Assembly: GCF_900107625.1 (NCBI RefSeq)
Contig: NZ_FNQK01000002.1
Span: 210,864-274,863 of the forward strand
DNA: 64,000 bases
From: Bizionia paragorgiae
GTDB taxonomy: Bacteria; Bacteroidota; Bacteroidia; Flavobacteriales; Flavobacteriaceae
Direction: 5' to 3'
The notes beneath the pieces are model-generated. The model was not told where the DNA came from, made no database searches, and worked only from the letters and a program-made list of their open reading frames with translations. A program made the translations under genes and the position numbers. Below are positions 51,421 through 61,303 of this stretch, in pieces; positions within the stretch are counted from its first letter, which is position 1; each line of letters starts with the position of its first letter.

Positions 51421-54400
51421 TTGAAATCTATAACACTTTATATTCTACTTACTCTGTGCACTTTTCTTATTAATACTGTAGAGGCGCAGCATGATCAATT
51501 GCGTGGCTATACCTTAGAGCACGGTTTACCACAATCTCAGGTTTATGATATGGTGCAAGATTCTATCGGCTATTTGTGGCTAGGTACACAGGGTGGTGGT
51601 TTATCGCGTTTTGATGGGGCGTCCTTTAAGTCATGGAATGAAAAGGACGGTCTGCTATCAAATTATATACACGCTTTGCATATCGCAAATGGTGTGTTAT
51701 ATATTGGAACGCGCAACGGACTTTCAATGCGTATAAACAACCAGTTTTTAAATAGTGAAAGCCCACAAGTACTTCAAATTTTAAATCGTGATGATACGGT
51801 GTATTTGGCTACTGTAAAAGGGGTTTATAAAGTTATAGATAACAAGACAGTTAAAGCGGTTTCGTTACACCCAACCTTAGATTCTAGTTCTATAAATCAC
51901 ATTGTTTTTAGCGACAAGGCAATCTGGCTAGCAACATCGTCCGGCCTCTGGAAAACATCCAGCTTTAAAAATAAAAATATATCGCAAATAGAAAAAGGTA
52001 ATTTTTCGGCTTTAGCGCAGTATAAACATAACGTGTACGCCTCTACGTTTAATGACGGTACCTTTGTAATCGATACGCGCGGTTTAGAAGATTCTTTTTT
52101 AATTAAGGAACCTTTGCGAATAAATGCACTGTCTATTCAAAATGAAAACGAGCTTTGGGTGGCTACCGATAATAGTGGAATCACTGTTATCGATATAGAA
52201 ACACATTTGGAGAAGTTTAGACTAAATACCACTAACGGGTTGGCAGTGCCTCACGTTAGAAAGGTGATACGCGACAAACAATCAGCCCTATGGATAGCAA
52301 CATCAGGTGGTGGTTTTTATAAATATTTTCAGAATAACTTTAAGCATTTCGATAAAAATTCAGGGTTAAAAGACAATCGGGTATATGCAGTACATGCTAC
52401 TAAAAATGCCATATGGAATTCTAATGCCGAAGCAGGTTTGGTAGCTATCGATTCTTTAGGAATTCACCATATTAATGTTCCTAAACTGTTTTCCGGAGTT
52501 AAAATCAAAACCATAACTAGCGATTCTAATGGAGATATATGGGCGGGGTCTGATGGAAGAGGTCTGCTCTATCGAGAAACCGTAAGCAAAGATAGTTTGG
52601 TTTTTACAATGTCGACAAACTATGCCGTGAAAATCGATACCCTTAAAATTACTAGGACTAAAAATCACGTGTTTAATTCCGATACTGGTTTTCCTTACGA
52701 TTGGATAAAAGATATTGAAATAATTAATAAAACGCTATGGATAGCGACCTATTCTAGTGGGATTTTAAAAGCAGAATACAATCCCGAAACAAAAGGCATA
52801 GCTATTTTAAAACGTTTTGGAATCCAAGAAAATATTAACGACCTACTTTTAAAAGACATCGCTGTCGATGAGCATAACAGGTTGTGGTTTGCATCAAAAA
52901 ATGGATATTTAGGTTATATAGAAAACGATACGGTAACGAGTCTAGGTAAGGTTTTAAACACTACTGCGGAGATTGTAAGTCTGTTGTTTAGTGGCAACAC
53001 GCTGTATCTAGGAACCTCGGGAAAAGGTGTTTGGTGGACAGAAATTGATGACAACCTGGTGTTAAAAAAACTTCAAGGAGAAAAAGCGCTTTATTCCCAA
53101 AATATATATCAACTTATTTTTGACAATCAAGGGTATTTATGGGTTGGTAGTGAACGCGGCATTGATAAAGTTAAATTAAGTACTAGTCATACTATCGAAG
53201 ATGTTTTTCACTTTGGTCGAGACGATGGCTTTTTAGGAATAGAAACCTGTTTAAATGCTATAGATATAGATGCTAGTGGTAATTTATGGATTGGTGCGAT
53301 TTACGGACTGACGCAATATCAGCCTTCGACTACAGCATCAGCACAGCGTGTTCCACAATTGTTTATTACCGATATCGAAGTCAATTATAAACCTTTAGAT
53401 TCTTTGTGGGGATTACCGTTTACGAATGAGCATAAAACCCTTCAGTTAACACCAGATCAAACGCAAATTAGTTTTTACTATAAAACGGTAGATTTAAATC
53501 ATCCTAAAGAGGTGTATTACCGGTTTAAGTTAAATGATAGTCCGTACAGTTCGTGGACTCAAGAACATACTCAACATTTCTCTGGTTTAGCTTATGGAGA
53601 TTATGAGTTTACTGTACAATCCCGAAATGCACGTGGAATAACGAGTCAACCCAAGTCATTTCGCTTTTTTATAGAGAGTCCGTTGTATAAAAAAAATTGG
53701 TTTATTGTGTTGGTGGTTTCTATTTTAATACTCATAGTCGTGCTGATTGCTTATCAATACGTAAAAAGACTCCAGCAGCAAAATAAAGAGGAGTGGGAGC
53801 GTTTAGAGTTAAAAAACAACCTGTTAGAACTAGAGCAAAAAGCATTGCGATTGCAAATGAATCCGCATTTTATTTTTAATGTCCTTAACGGTATAAAAGC
53901 AATGGCTATAGCTCAACCCGATAAAATGAATACGACTATAAATAGTTTTGCCACTTTATTACGGGAAACATTATTAAACAGCCGTAAGGACACAATAAGT
54001 TTAGAGCAAGAGCTGAATACGCTAAACCATTATATTCAAGTTGAGCAACTTATGGCTTCAAAACCGTTTATATATAGTATTAAGGTTGATAAAGATATAG
54101 CTGTTGAAGAGGTTTTGATTCCGCCTATGCTGGTGCAGCCATTTGTTGAAAACGCCATTCGCCATGGTATATTAAAAGGAAAAAAACCAGGAGAGTTGAG
54201 TATTTCATTTTATAGTACAGCGGACTTTCTTTACTGTAAGATTGAAGATAATGGTATTGGTATTTTTACATCGCAACAGCAAAAAACAAAAACCGATCAT
54301 CAATCGGTGGCTCTCGAGGTGACTAAAGAACGCATTGAATCACTTTCGGGTGAAGGTGCCGTTTTAATTGAAGAGGTAAAAAATGATGATGGTACCGTAA

Positions 54401-54447
54401 AAGGGACGACAATAACATTTAAAATTCCATTAGAAACTGATTACTAA
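51421..54447 (+). CDS. Propeller-domain LytS-type sensor histidine kinase
   Basis: A 1008-residue sensor. Signal peptide 1-22 (NTVEAQH), then a periplasmic beta-propeller region (about 25-640) of two-component-regulator propeller repeats (for example DSIGYLWLGTQGGGLSRFDG, and DIDASGNLWIGAIYGL). A Y_Y_Y domain follows (about 680-750), then a membrane helix (about 757-778) and a short coiled coil. The His_kinase domain has LQMNPHFIFNVLNGI (phospho-acceptor His816), and the HATPase domain has PPMLVQPFVENAIRHG and EDNGIGI. The start is TTG, with no ATG before the signal peptide. It pairs with the LytTR regulator gene 1 base downstream. The ligand is unknown. Confidence 0.9.
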   Translation: MKSITLYILLTLCTFLINTVEAQHDQLRGYTLEHGLPQSQVYDMVQDSIGYLWLGTQGGGLSRFDGASFKSWNEKDGLLSNYIHALHIANGVLYIGTRNGLSMRINNQFLNSESPQVLQILNRDDTVYLATVKGVYKVIDNKTVKAVSLHPTLDSSSINHIVFSDKAIWLATSSGLWKTSSFKNKNISQIEKGNFSALAQYKHNVYASTFNDGTFVIDTRGLEDSFLIKEPLRINALSIQNENELWVATDNSGITVIDIETHLEKFRLNTTNGLAVPHVRKVIRDKQSALWIATSGGGFYKYFQNNFKHFDKNSGLKDNRVYAVHATKNAIWNSNAEAGLVAIDSLGIHHINVPKLFSGVKIKTITSDSNGDIWAGSDGRGLLYRETVSKDSLVFTMSTNYAVKIDTLKITRTKNHVFNSDTGFPYDWIKDIEIINKTLWIATYSSGILKAEYNPETKGIAILKRFGIQENINDLLLKDIAVDEHNRLWFASKNGYLGYIENDTVTSLGKVLNTTAEIVSLLFSGNTLYLGTSGKGVWWTEIDDNLVLKKLQGEKALYSQNIYQLIFDNQGYLWVGSERGIDKVKLSTSHTIEDVFHFGRDDGFLGIETCLNAIDIDASGNLWIGAIYGLTQYQPSTTASAQRVPQLFITDIEVNYKPLDSLWGLPFTNEHKTLQLTPDQTQISFYYKTVDLNHPKEVYYRFKLNDSPYSSWTQEHTQHFSGLAYGDYEFTVQSRNARGITSQPKSFRFFIESPLYKKNWFIVLVVSILILIVVLIAYQYVKRLQQQNKEEWERLELKNNLLELEQKALRLQMNPHFIFNVLNGIKAMAIAQPDKMNTTINSFATLLRETLLNSRKDTISLEQELNTLNHYIQVEQLMASKPFIYSIKVDKDIAVEEVLIPPMLVQPFVENAIRHGILKGKKPGELSISFYSTADFLYCKIEDNGIGIFTSQQQKTKTDHQSVALEVTKERIESLSGEGAVLIEEVKNDDGTVKGTTITFKIPLETDY

Positions 54448-54448
54448 T

Positions 54449-55204
54449 ATGGCAAAACTAACAGCAATTATCGTAGAAGATTTAACCGATGCATTACAAC
54501 TCTTAAAGCATGATATCACCTCTCGATTCCCCGATATTGAGATTATCGATACGGCACAAAGTGTTGTGGAAGCTGCGAAGGTATTGCGAAAAAAACAACC
54601 CGACGTGTTGTTTTTAGATATTATGTTGGGCGATGGTACGGGGTTCGATATTTTAGAGATCTTTCCAGACTTAAAATCTAAAATTATATTTGTCACTGCT
54701 AGTGATGAGTATGCTATTAAAGCGTTTAAGTTTGCTGCTATTGATTACGTTTTAAAACCGTATTCTCACGAGGATTTAGATCAAGCCATTACCCGCGCGG
54801 TTTCGCAAATTCAACCCAATAGAGAACGGCTTTCTATTTTAAAAGATACTTTGATAGCGCCAAATAAAAAGCCAGACAAGATATCGCTACATACATTAGA
54901 TAAAATAATAATTGTAAACCTCGACACTATTGTACGTTGCGAGTCCGATAGTAATAATACTCTATTTTATCTTGATAATGGTAAGAAAATATTTGTGACG
55001 AAGACCTTAAAATATTTTGCCGATTTACTAAAACCTTACGAGTTTTTAAGAATTCATCAAAGTCATTTAATCAATTTGCAATGTATCGCCGAGTTTATAA
55101 AATCGGATGGCGGTTACCTATTGCTAAAAAATGGCGAGAATGTACCGGTATCGGTAAGAAAACGTGCTGAGGTATTAGATATTCTAGATAAAATGCACCG
55201 CTAA
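54449..55204 (+). CDS. LytTR family response regulator
   Basis: A 251-residue regulator with a receiver domain at 1-120 (acidic pair E10 D11, phospho-acceptor D57 in VLFLDIML, the later Thr in VTASDEYA and Lys in YVLKPY) and a LytTR DNA-binding domain (about 145-248, with EFLRIHQSHLINLQ and VSVRKR). It starts 1 base after the stop of the propeller kinase gene, so the two form an operon and probably a signalling pair. Targets cannot be told; the secreted SH3 and DxDGD genes just upstream are candidates. Confidence 0.93.
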   Translation: MAKLTAIIVEDLTDALQLLKHDITSRFPDIEIIDTAQSVVEAAKVLRKKQPDVLFLDIMLGDGTGFDILEIFPDLKSKIIFVTASDEYAIKAFKFAAIDYVLKPYSHEDLDQAITRAVSQIQPNRERLSILKDTLIAPNKKPDKISLHTLDKIIIVNLDTIVRCESDSNNTLFYLDNGKKIFVTKTLKYFADLLKPYEFLRIHQSHLINLQCIAEFIKSDGGYLLLKNGENVPVSVRKRAEVLDILDKMHR

Positions 55205-55272
55205 AGGCAGGTAGGTGTCCTATGCTGTAATAAAATTTTATATAGTAATTTCTTTTTTTAAAGCAAAAAAGC

Positions 55273-55863
55273 TTAATGGTTTAAGCTGTGTAGTCGTGAC
55301 ACGTATTTACCAATCACATCGAATTCTAAATTTACTACCGTTCCCTCTTTAAACGTTTTAAAATTAGTATGCTCGTAGGTATAAGGAATTATAGCGACAC
55401 TAAAGGCGTCCTTTTTGGAGTTTACAACCGTTAAACTAACCCCATTAACAGTAATAGAACCTTTTTCGATAGTGATATTATTTAAGCTACTATCATATTT
55501 AAAAGTAAACAACCAGCTGCCTGCAGTTTCTTCAATACTTACACAAGTAGCTGTTTGATCGACATGCCCCTGCACGATATGTCCATCCAATCGGTCGCCC
55601 AATTTCATGGCGCGCTCCAAATTTACCGAGTCATTAACTTTAAGACTGCTAATATTGGTTTTATCTAAGGTTTCTTTAATAGCGGTAACCGTATAGGTTG
55701 AATCTAAAATGCTTACCACCGTTAAACACACCCCGTTATGGGCCACGCTTTGATCTATTTTTAATTCCGAAGTTATACCACTATCCACAGTGATATGTAA
55801 ATTCTGTTGGTCGGTTTTTAAATCTGTAATCGTCCCTAAGGTTTCAATAATTCCGGTAAACAT
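55273..55863 (-). CDS. ribE: Riboflavin synthase, alpha subunit
   Basis: Dismutates two 6,7-dimethyl-8-ribityllumazine molecules to riboflavin (196 residues). The two lumazine-binding repeats can be seen: MFTGIIETLGTI with VAHNGVCLTVV in the first, and GHIVQGHVDQTA with TVNGVSLTVVN in the second. It is usually annotated ribE (ribC in some bacteria). Divergent from pdxA, whose promoter lies between. Confidence 0.96.
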   Translation of the reverse strand: MFTGIIETLGTITDLKTDQQNLHITVDSGITSELKIDQSVAHNGVCLTVVSILDSTYTVTAIKETLDKTNISSLKVNDSVNLERAMKLGDRLDGHIVQGHVDQTATCVSIEETAGSWLFTFKYDSSLNNITIEKGSITVNGVSLTVVNSKKDAFSVAIIPYTYEHTNFKTFKEGTVVNLEFDVIGKYVSRLHSLNH

Positions 55864-55885
55864 AGTAATGAAAGTATTATTTCGT

Positions 55886-55894
55886 TAAATTTGC
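55886..55894 (+). promoter_or_regulatory. pdxA promoter -7 element
   Basis: TAAATTTGC is an exact TAnnTTTGC match, 36 bases before the pdxA ATG. Confidence 0.55.
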
Positions 55895-55929
55895 GACTGT
55901 AAAATTACAAACAAAACTTATCAAATCTA

Positions 55930-56991
55930 ATGAGGGAAGAAGAAAATATTATAGTGGGGATATCTATAGGTGACTTAAATGGTATAGGCTCTGAGGTTGT
56001 TTTAAAAATGTTCGAAGATTCTAGAATGCTAGATTTTTGTACACCTGTCATATTTGCATCTATAAAAACAATGAGTTTTGTGAAAAATCATTTTAAATTA
56101 GAAACACATCTGCATAGCATAAATTCTCTAGATCAAATAGTCCCAAATAAGCTAAATGTTTTAAATTGTTGGAAAGAGAATGTTACCATTCAATTCGGTA
56201 AGGAGGATTTAAAAATAGGGGAGTATGCTATAAAATCTTTAGCAGAAGCCACTGCCGCTTTAAAAAACGAATCGATTGATGTATTGGTAACCGCACCAAT
56301 AAACAAACACAACATCCAATCGGATACATTTAATTTTCCTGGACATACCGATTATTTAAATCAAGAATTAGAAGGTAATAGCCTTATGTTTATGGTCACC
56401 GATACTTTGCGTGTAGGTTTGTTAACCGACCATGTGCCGGTTAAAGATGTGGCCTCACATATTACTGAAGAACTAATTACTAGCAAAATTGAAACAGTAT
56501 ACCAATCGTTAAAGCAAGATTTTAGAATCAGTAAGCCAAAAATTGCGGTCTTAGGTATTAATCCGCATACAGGAGATAATGGTGTTATTGGAAGTGAAGA
56601 TGACACGGTAATGCGACCAACACTTCAAAAGATTAAAGAAAGTGGAAAATTGGTATTCGGACCGTACGCTGCCGATAGTTTTTTCGGATCTTCTAACTAT
56701 AAGAGTTTTGATGCCGTTATTGCATCGTACCACGATCAAGGATTAATTCCTTTTAAAACCTTATCTTTCGGACAAGGTGTAAATTATACCGCCGGATTAA
56801 ATAGGGTGAGAACCTCACCAGATCACGGTACGGCTTATGAGATTGCAGGGAAGGGCGTGGCCGATGGAGGGTCTTTTGAAGAGGCTGTGTTTAAAGCTAT
56901 CGATATATTTAAAAACAGACGTGAGTATGCGACCTTAACTAAAAATCCGTTAGCGGTTTCTAAACGTAAACGATTTAACCCTAAACACTAA
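55930..56991 (+). CDS. pdxA: 4-hydroxythreonine-4-phosphate dehydrogenase
   Basis: NAD(P)-dependent step of pyridoxal phosphate (vitamin B6) synthesis (353 residues). Signatures are GISIGDLNGIGSEV at the start, TAPINKHNIQ, FPGHTDYL with a metal His, LGINPHTGDNGVIGSED, and ASYHDQGLIPFK. It leads a plus-strand block that continues with yceD, rpmF, fabH, accB and accC. The gap to yceD is 124 bases and contains its own promoter, so pdxA may not be in the same transcript. Confidence 0.96.
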   Translation: MREEENIIVGISIGDLNGIGSEVVLKMFEDSRMLDFCTPVIFASIKTMSFVKNHFKLETHLHSINSLDQIVPNKLNVLNCWKENVTIQFGKEDLKIGEYAIKSLAEATAALKNESIDVLVTAPINKHNIQSDTFNFPGHTDYLNQELEGNSLMFMVTDTLRVGLLTDHVPVKDVASHITEELITSKIETVYQSLKQDFRISKPKIAVLGINPHTGDNGVIGSEDDTVMRPTLQKIKESGKLVFGPYAADSFFGSSNYKSFDAVIASYHDQGLIPFKTLSFGQGVNYTAGLNRVRTSPDHGTAYEIAGKGVADGGSFEEAVFKAIDIFKNRREYATLTKNPLAVSKRKRFNPKH

Positions 56992-57085
56992 GTGTAAAGA
57001 ACGGTACTAATTACCTTAGCAAAACGAAAAAAGAAAGATATAAACAAAAAAATGTTTATAAGTCTGCTAGATTAATAAAAAATTG

Positions 57086-57094
57086 TATATTTGC
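57086..57094 (+). promoter_or_regulatory. yceD promoter -7 element
   Basis: TATATTTGC is an exact TAnnTTTGC match, 22 bases before the yceD ATG at 57116. Confidence 0.6.
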
Positions 57095-57115
57095 AGGCTC
57101 AAAATAGATGTGAAA

Positions 57116-57655
57116 ATGAAGCCATTGAAAGAGTTTACAATTCCATTTGTAGGTTTAAAAGAAGGAAAACATCATTTTGATTATGAAATTAAAAACGAGT
57201 TCTTTGAATATTTTGAGTACGAAGACTTTAATAGTAGTGATCTAAAAATAGATGTAGATTTTGTAAAAAAATCGACGCTTTTAGAATTGCACTTTGAAGT
57301 AACAGGAACAGTAAATATTAATTGTGATGTTACCAACGAGCCTTACGACCAAGAAATCGAAAACAGTTTTGATTTAGTAGTTAAGTTTGGTGAAGCGTTT
57401 AACGACGACTATATTGATATTCTTATTCTTCCGCATGGAGAATACGAGGTTAATATTCAGCAATATATTTACGAATTAATTGTGTTATCTTTGCCGCTAA
57501 AACGCATTCATCCAGGGGTTGAAGACGGGACATTAGATTCAGACATACTTAATAAATTAGAAGAATTAAGTCCAAAAGTGAAGGACATAAAAAAAGACCA
57601 AGAGGAATCAGATCCTCGATGGAATACATTAAAGAAACTATTAACGGATAAATAA
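57116..57655 (+). CDS. YceD/DUF177 family protein
   Basis: A 179-residue soluble protein of the DUF177 family, almost always encoded next to rpmF and linked by context to ribosome or fatty-acid synthesis. Family traits include INCDVTNEPYDQEIENSFDLVVKFGE and the acidic stretch DDYIDILILPHGEYEVNIQQYIYELIVLSLP. I chose the ATG at 57116 (MKPLKEFTIPF) because the promoter element lies just before it. It ends 8 bases before rpmF, so the two are co-transcribed. Confidence 0.88.
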   Translation: MKPLKEFTIPFVGLKEGKHHFDYEIKNEFFEYFEYEDFNSSDLKIDVDFVKKSTLLELHFEVTGTVNINCDVTNEPYDQEIENSFDLVVKFGEAFNDDYIDILILPHGEYEVNIQQYIYELIVLSLPLKRIHPGVEDGTLDSDILNKLEELSPKVKDIKKDQEESDPRWNTLKKLLTDK

Positions 57656-57663
57656 AATAGAAA

Positions 57664-57867
57664 ATGGCACATCCTAAAAGAAAAATCTCGAAAACAAGAA
57701 GAGATAAAAGAAGAACACATTACAAAGCAACTGCGCCACAGGTTGCGACTTGCCCAACTACAGGTGAGGCTCACTTATATCATAGAGCACACTGGTTTGA
57801 AGGTAAATTATACCACAGAGGTCAAGTTTTAATTGACAACTCAGTGTCTGAAGAGAATATGGCATAA
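57664..57867 (+). CDS. rpmF: 50S ribosomal protein L32
   Basis: A 67-residue ribosomal protein that starts [20 protein letters not shown], as expected for L32. The zinc-ribbon Cys residues are not retained in pairs (only one Cys, VATCPTTG), so this is a Cys-poor (C-minus) form. The C-terminal GLVDNSV-like end is [12 protein letters not shown]. It is followed by a strong terminator. Confidence 0.95.
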   Translation: MAHPKRKISKTRRDKRRTHYKATAPQVATCPTTGEAHLYHRAHWFEGKLYHRGQVLIDNSVSEENMA

Positions 57868-57887
57868 TTTATTATGCATGCATACAT

Positions 57888-57917
57888 AAAAACGCTCACT
57901 TGTGAGCGTTTTTTTTG
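57888..57917 (+). terminator. rpmF terminator
   Basis: The stem AACGCTCA/TGAGCGTT (57891-57898 and 57903-57910) has a CTTG loop, an A-run before it and eight or more T at its end. Confidence 0.88.
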
Positions 57918-58046
57918 TTATTAGCTTTCTTTTTGCGTTAAAAACAACTTTATTTGTGTAATATTGGCCCGAATAGCTTAATTTTATTAAGATTTCGCCT
58001 TTTTTAGACGATTTTGAACGCATTAGGTCAAATTAACTTAAAAAGT

Positions 58047-59042
58047 ATGAGTAAAATATCGGCAGCAATTACAGCTGTAGGCGCCTATGTGCCAGACTAT
58101 GTATTGACCAATCAAATCCTTGAAACAATGGTCGACACAAACGATGAATGGATTACTACGAGAACCGGAATAAAGGAACGTAGAATTCTTAAAGGCGAAG
58201 GACTTGGAACCTCTTATCTTGCTATAAAAGCAGCGCAAAACCTTATTGATAAAAAGGGAATAAATCCTGAAGATATCGAATTGGTTATAGTTGCAACAGC
58301 TACACCAGACATGAAAGCCGCTTCTACAGCCGCTTATACTGCTTCTCAAATTGGAGCGGTTAATGCGTTTTCATACGATTTAGAAGCCGCATGTTCAAGC
58401 TTCTTATTCGGTATGTCTACAGCCTCAGCATATATTGAATCAGGACGCTATAAAAATGTCTTATTAATAGGAGCCGATAAAATGTCTTCTATGATTAATT
58501 ATGAAGATCGTGCAACTTGTATCATTTTCGGAGACGGAGCGGGAGCTGTATTATTCGAACCTAATGAAGAAGGGTTAGGTTTTCAGGATGAATATTTACG
58601 AAGCGATGGTTCTGGAAGAAATTTCCTACAAGCCACATATGGTGGTTCGTCTTATCCAATAACTCCAGAAGCTTTAGAAAAAGGACAACACTTTGTTTTT
58701 CAAGAAGGACGAACAGTATTTAAAAACGCTGTTTTTAATATGGCCGATGCAGCCGAGAAACTGCTTGCTAAAACAAAATTAGATAAAAAGGACATCGATT
58801 GGTTGGTGGCTCACCAAGCTAATAAACGTATTATTGATGCTACTGCCAATAGAATGGAAATCAGCCCAGAACGGGTTATGATGAATATACATAAGTATGG
58901 TAATACCACTTCGGCGACTTTACCATTACTCTTAAACGATTACGAACTACAACTTAAAAAAGGCGATAATTTAATGTTTGCCGCTTTTGGAGGAGGATTT
59001 ACTTGGGGCTCTATTTATTTAAAATGGGCTTACAATTCTTAA
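58047..59042 (+). CDS. fabH: 3-oxoacyl-ACP synthase III
   Basis: Starts fatty-acid synthesis by condensing acetyl-CoA (or branched acyl-CoA) with malonyl-ACP (331 residues). The catalytic triad is visible: Cys116 in LEAACSSFLFG, His in LVAHQANKRI and Asn in YGNTTSATLPLL. I chose the ATG at 58047 (MSKISAAITAVGAYVP) over upstream in-frame codons. It leads the fabH-accB-accC set after the rpmF terminator. plsX, which sits between rpmF and fabH in many bacteria, is absent here. Confidence 0.96.
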   Translation: MSKISAAITAVGAYVPDYVLTNQILETMVDTNDEWITTRTGIKERRILKGEGLGTSYLAIKAAQNLIDKKGINPEDIELVIVATATPDMKAASTAAYTASQIGAVNAFSYDLEAACSSFLFGMSTASAYIESGRYKNVLLIGADKMSSMINYEDRATCIIFGDGAGAVLFEPNEEGLGFQDEYLRSDGSGRNFLQATYGGSSYPITPEALEKGQHFVFQEGRTVFKNAVFNMADAAEKLLAKTKLDKKDIDWLVAHQANKRIIDATANRMEISPERVMMNIHKYGNTTSATLPLLLNDYELQLKKGDNLMFAAFGGGFTWGSIYLKWAYNS

Positions 59043-59077
59043 CATAAACAACTAAAGAAATTTAATAGCTAAATATT

Positions 59078-59566
59078 ATGGATTTAAAAGATATTCAAAA
59101 CTTAATCAAATTTGTTGCTAAATCTGGTGCGAGTGAAGTTAAATTAGAAACCGATGATGTTAAAATCACTATAAAAACGGGTTCTGATTCTGAAACAACA
59201 ATAGTACAACAAGTGCCTATGGCAGCGCAGATGCCGCATATGCAAATGCCAAACATGGGACAGCAGCCACAACAGGCAGCAGCTCCTGTAGAGGCAGCGC
59301 CGGCAGCTCCAGCTGAGGATTCTAAATACATCACTATAAAATCACCAATCATCGGTACGTTTTATAGAAAACCATCACCAGATAAGCCATTATTTGTTGA
59401 GGTAGGTCAAACTATTGCTGAAGGTGATGTTTTATGTATTATTGAAGCGATGAAATTATTTAACGAAATCGAATCTGAAGTTTCAGGTAAAATCGTTAAA
59501 GTATTAGTAGACGATTCTTCTCCAGTAGAATTTGATCAACCATTATTTTTAGTAGATCCGTCATAA
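59078..59566 (+). CDS. accB: Biotin carboxyl carrier protein of acetyl-CoA carboxylase
   Basis: Carries carboxybiotin between the carboxylase and transferase parts (162 residues). There is an N-terminal helix-strand (DLKDIQNLIKFVAKSGASEVKL), a flexible Ala/Pro/Gln/Met-rich linker (about 45-82), and the biotinyl domain with IIEAMKLFNEIE (biotinylated Lys126) and the thumb loop FYRKPSPDKPLFVEVG. It is followed by accC, 104 bases downstream. Confidence 0.96.
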   Translation: MDLKDIQNLIKFVAKSGASEVKLETDDVKITIKTGSDSETTIVQQVPMAAQMPHMQMPNMGQQPQQAAAPVEAAPAAPAEDSKYITIKSPIIGTFYRKPSPDKPLFVEVGQTIAEGDVLCIIEAMKLFNEIESEVSGKIVKVLVDDSSPVEFDQPLFLVDPS

Positions 59567-59670
59567 CCATTTAAAAATTCCAATACAACATCCATAAGTC
59601 CAAATTAGTTTTTGGAATGAGATCTTGTTGTTAACAAGATTGGAATTTGAAATTTTTAAAACAAAACGTT

Positions 59671-61023
59671 ATGTTTAAAAAAATACTAATTGCAAACAGA
59701 GGGGAAATTGCCCTTCGTGTTATTAGAACGTGTAAAGAAATGGGGATTAAAACTGTAGCCGTTTATTCGACTGCAGACGCCGAAAGTTTACATGTTAAAT
59801 TTGCAGATGAAGCTGTATGTATTGGTCCTCCACCAAGTGCAGATTCATATTTAAAAATGTCTAATATTATAGCAGCTGCCGAAATTACAAATGCAGATGC
59901 TATACATCCTGGTTACGGGTTTTTATCTGAAAATGCTAAATTTTCTAAAATCTGTGAAGAAAACAATATTAAATTTATTGGTGCTTCTGCAGATATGATC
60001 GAACGTATGGGAGATAAGTCTTCGGCAAAAGCAACAATGAAAGCTGCTGGCGTGCCTTGTGTACCAGGAAGTGAAGGGATTATTAAAGACTTTAAAGACT
60101 GCCAAAAAATCGCTAAAGAAACAGGTTATCCTGTAATGCTAAAAGCTACTGCTGGTGGTGGAGGTAAAGGTATGCGTGCCGTTTGGAAACCTGAGGATTT
60201 AGAAGATGCATGGAATTCTGCTCGTCACGAATCTAAAGCAGCCTTTGGAAATGACGATATGTATATGGAAAAGCTTATAGAAGAGCCAAGACATATCGAA
60301 ATACAAATCGTTGGAGATTCTAAAGGTAAAGCATGTCACTTATCCGAAAGAGATTGTTCTATTCAAAGACGTCATCAAAAGTTAACTGAAGAAGTGCCTT
60401 CTCCTTTTATGACCGATAAATTACGTAAAAAAATGGGTGAGGCTGCTGTTAAAGCTGCCGAGTTTATTAAATATGAAGGTGCCGGAACTGTAGAGTTTCT
60501 TGTCGATAAGCATAGAAACTTCTATTTTATGGAAATGAATACGCGTATTCAAGTGGAGCACCCTATTACAGAGCAGGTTATTGATTTTGATTTAATTAGA
60601 GAGCAAATATTGGTAGCGGCAGGAGTGCCAATTTCTGGTAAAAACTATTTACCACAATTACACTCTATAGAATGTCGTATCAATGCTGAAGATCCATATA
60701 ACGACTTCAGACCATCTCCAGGAAGAATAACAACCTTACATGCTCCTGGTGGTCACGGTGTACGTTTAGATACACACGTTTATGCTGGCTATTCAATTCC
60801 GCCAAATTACGACTCTATGATCGCGAAATTGATTACAACAGCGCAAACTCGTGAAGAGGCTATAAATAAAATGAAACGAGCTTTGGATGAGTTCGTTATT
60901 GAAGGGATTAAAACAACAATTCCTTTCCATAGACAATTAATGGATCATCCAGATTATTTAGCGGGTAACTATACCACTAAATTTATGGAAGATTTTGTAA
61001 TGGAAAAACCAAAATTAGACTAG
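59671..61023 (+). CDS. accC: Acetyl-CoA carboxylase, biotin carboxylase subunit
   Basis: ATP-dependent carboxylation of biotin on AccB (450 residues). It starts [19 protein letters not shown] and has the ATP-grasp Gly loop [12 protein letters not shown], the active-site [14 protein letters not shown] and RINAEDP. I chose the ATG at 59671 because the upstream TTG would add eight unusual residues. A terminator follows. No accA or accD genes are in the window; the accBC pair serves whichever carboxyltransferase is elsewhere. Confidence 0.97.
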   Translation: MFKKILIANRGEIALRVIRTCKEMGIKTVAVYSTADAESLHVKFADEAVCIGPPPSADSYLKMSNIIAAAEITNADAIHPGYGFLSENAKFSKICEENNIKFIGASADMIERMGDKSSAKATMKAAGVPCVPGSEGIIKDFKDCQKIAKETGYPVMLKATAGGGGKGMRAVWKPEDLEDAWNSARHESKAAFGNDDMYMEKLIEEPRHIEIQIVGDSKGKACHLSERDCSIQRRHQKLTEEVPSPFMTDKLRKKMGEAAVKAAEFIKYEGAGTVEFLVDKHRNFYFMEMNTRIQVEHPITEQVIDFDLIREQILVAAGVPISGKNYLPQLHSIECRINAEDPYNDFRPSPGRITTLHAPGGHGVRLDTHVYAGYSIPPNYDSMIAKLITTAQTREEAINKMKRALDEFVIEGIKTTIPFHRQLMDHPDYLAGNYTTKFMEDFVMEKPKLD

Positions 61024-61030
61024 TAAAACC

Positions 61031-61064
61031 AAAAAGCGACTTAATTATAAGTCGCTTTTTTTTT
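61031..61064 (+). terminator. accC terminator
   Basis: The 13-bp stem AAAAAGCGACTTA/TAAGTCGCTTTTT has a 4-base loop and is followed by more T, within 10 bases of the accC stop. Confidence 0.9.
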
Positions 61065-61237
61065 GGATATAACTGTACCGCAGTGTTAATAAGGCTATAG
61101 CTTTAATTTTATATGATAATGTTTTGATTTCGTGTGTTTTAGTTTTTTTATTAATGCTTATTAGAATTAGGCTTGTTAAGCAGTTTTCTTTAATTACTAG
61201 GATTTGTTTTATCTATGAAATTGGTACTTTAACTATT

Positions 61238-61269
61238 TATACTTTGTAATCGTCGATTTACAAAGTATA
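61238..61269. repeat. 12-bp inverted repeat upstream of the T9SS metalloprotease gene
   Basis: TATACTTTGTAA (61238-61249) and its exact complement TTACAAAGTATA (61258-61269) are separated by 8 bases. It ends 34 bases before the ATG. It could be an operator or a leader hairpin; it has no T-run that would make it a terminator. Confidence 0.6.
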
Positions 61270-61303
61270 TTTAGACCGTATTAATTTAATTGAAAATAAA
61301 ACC

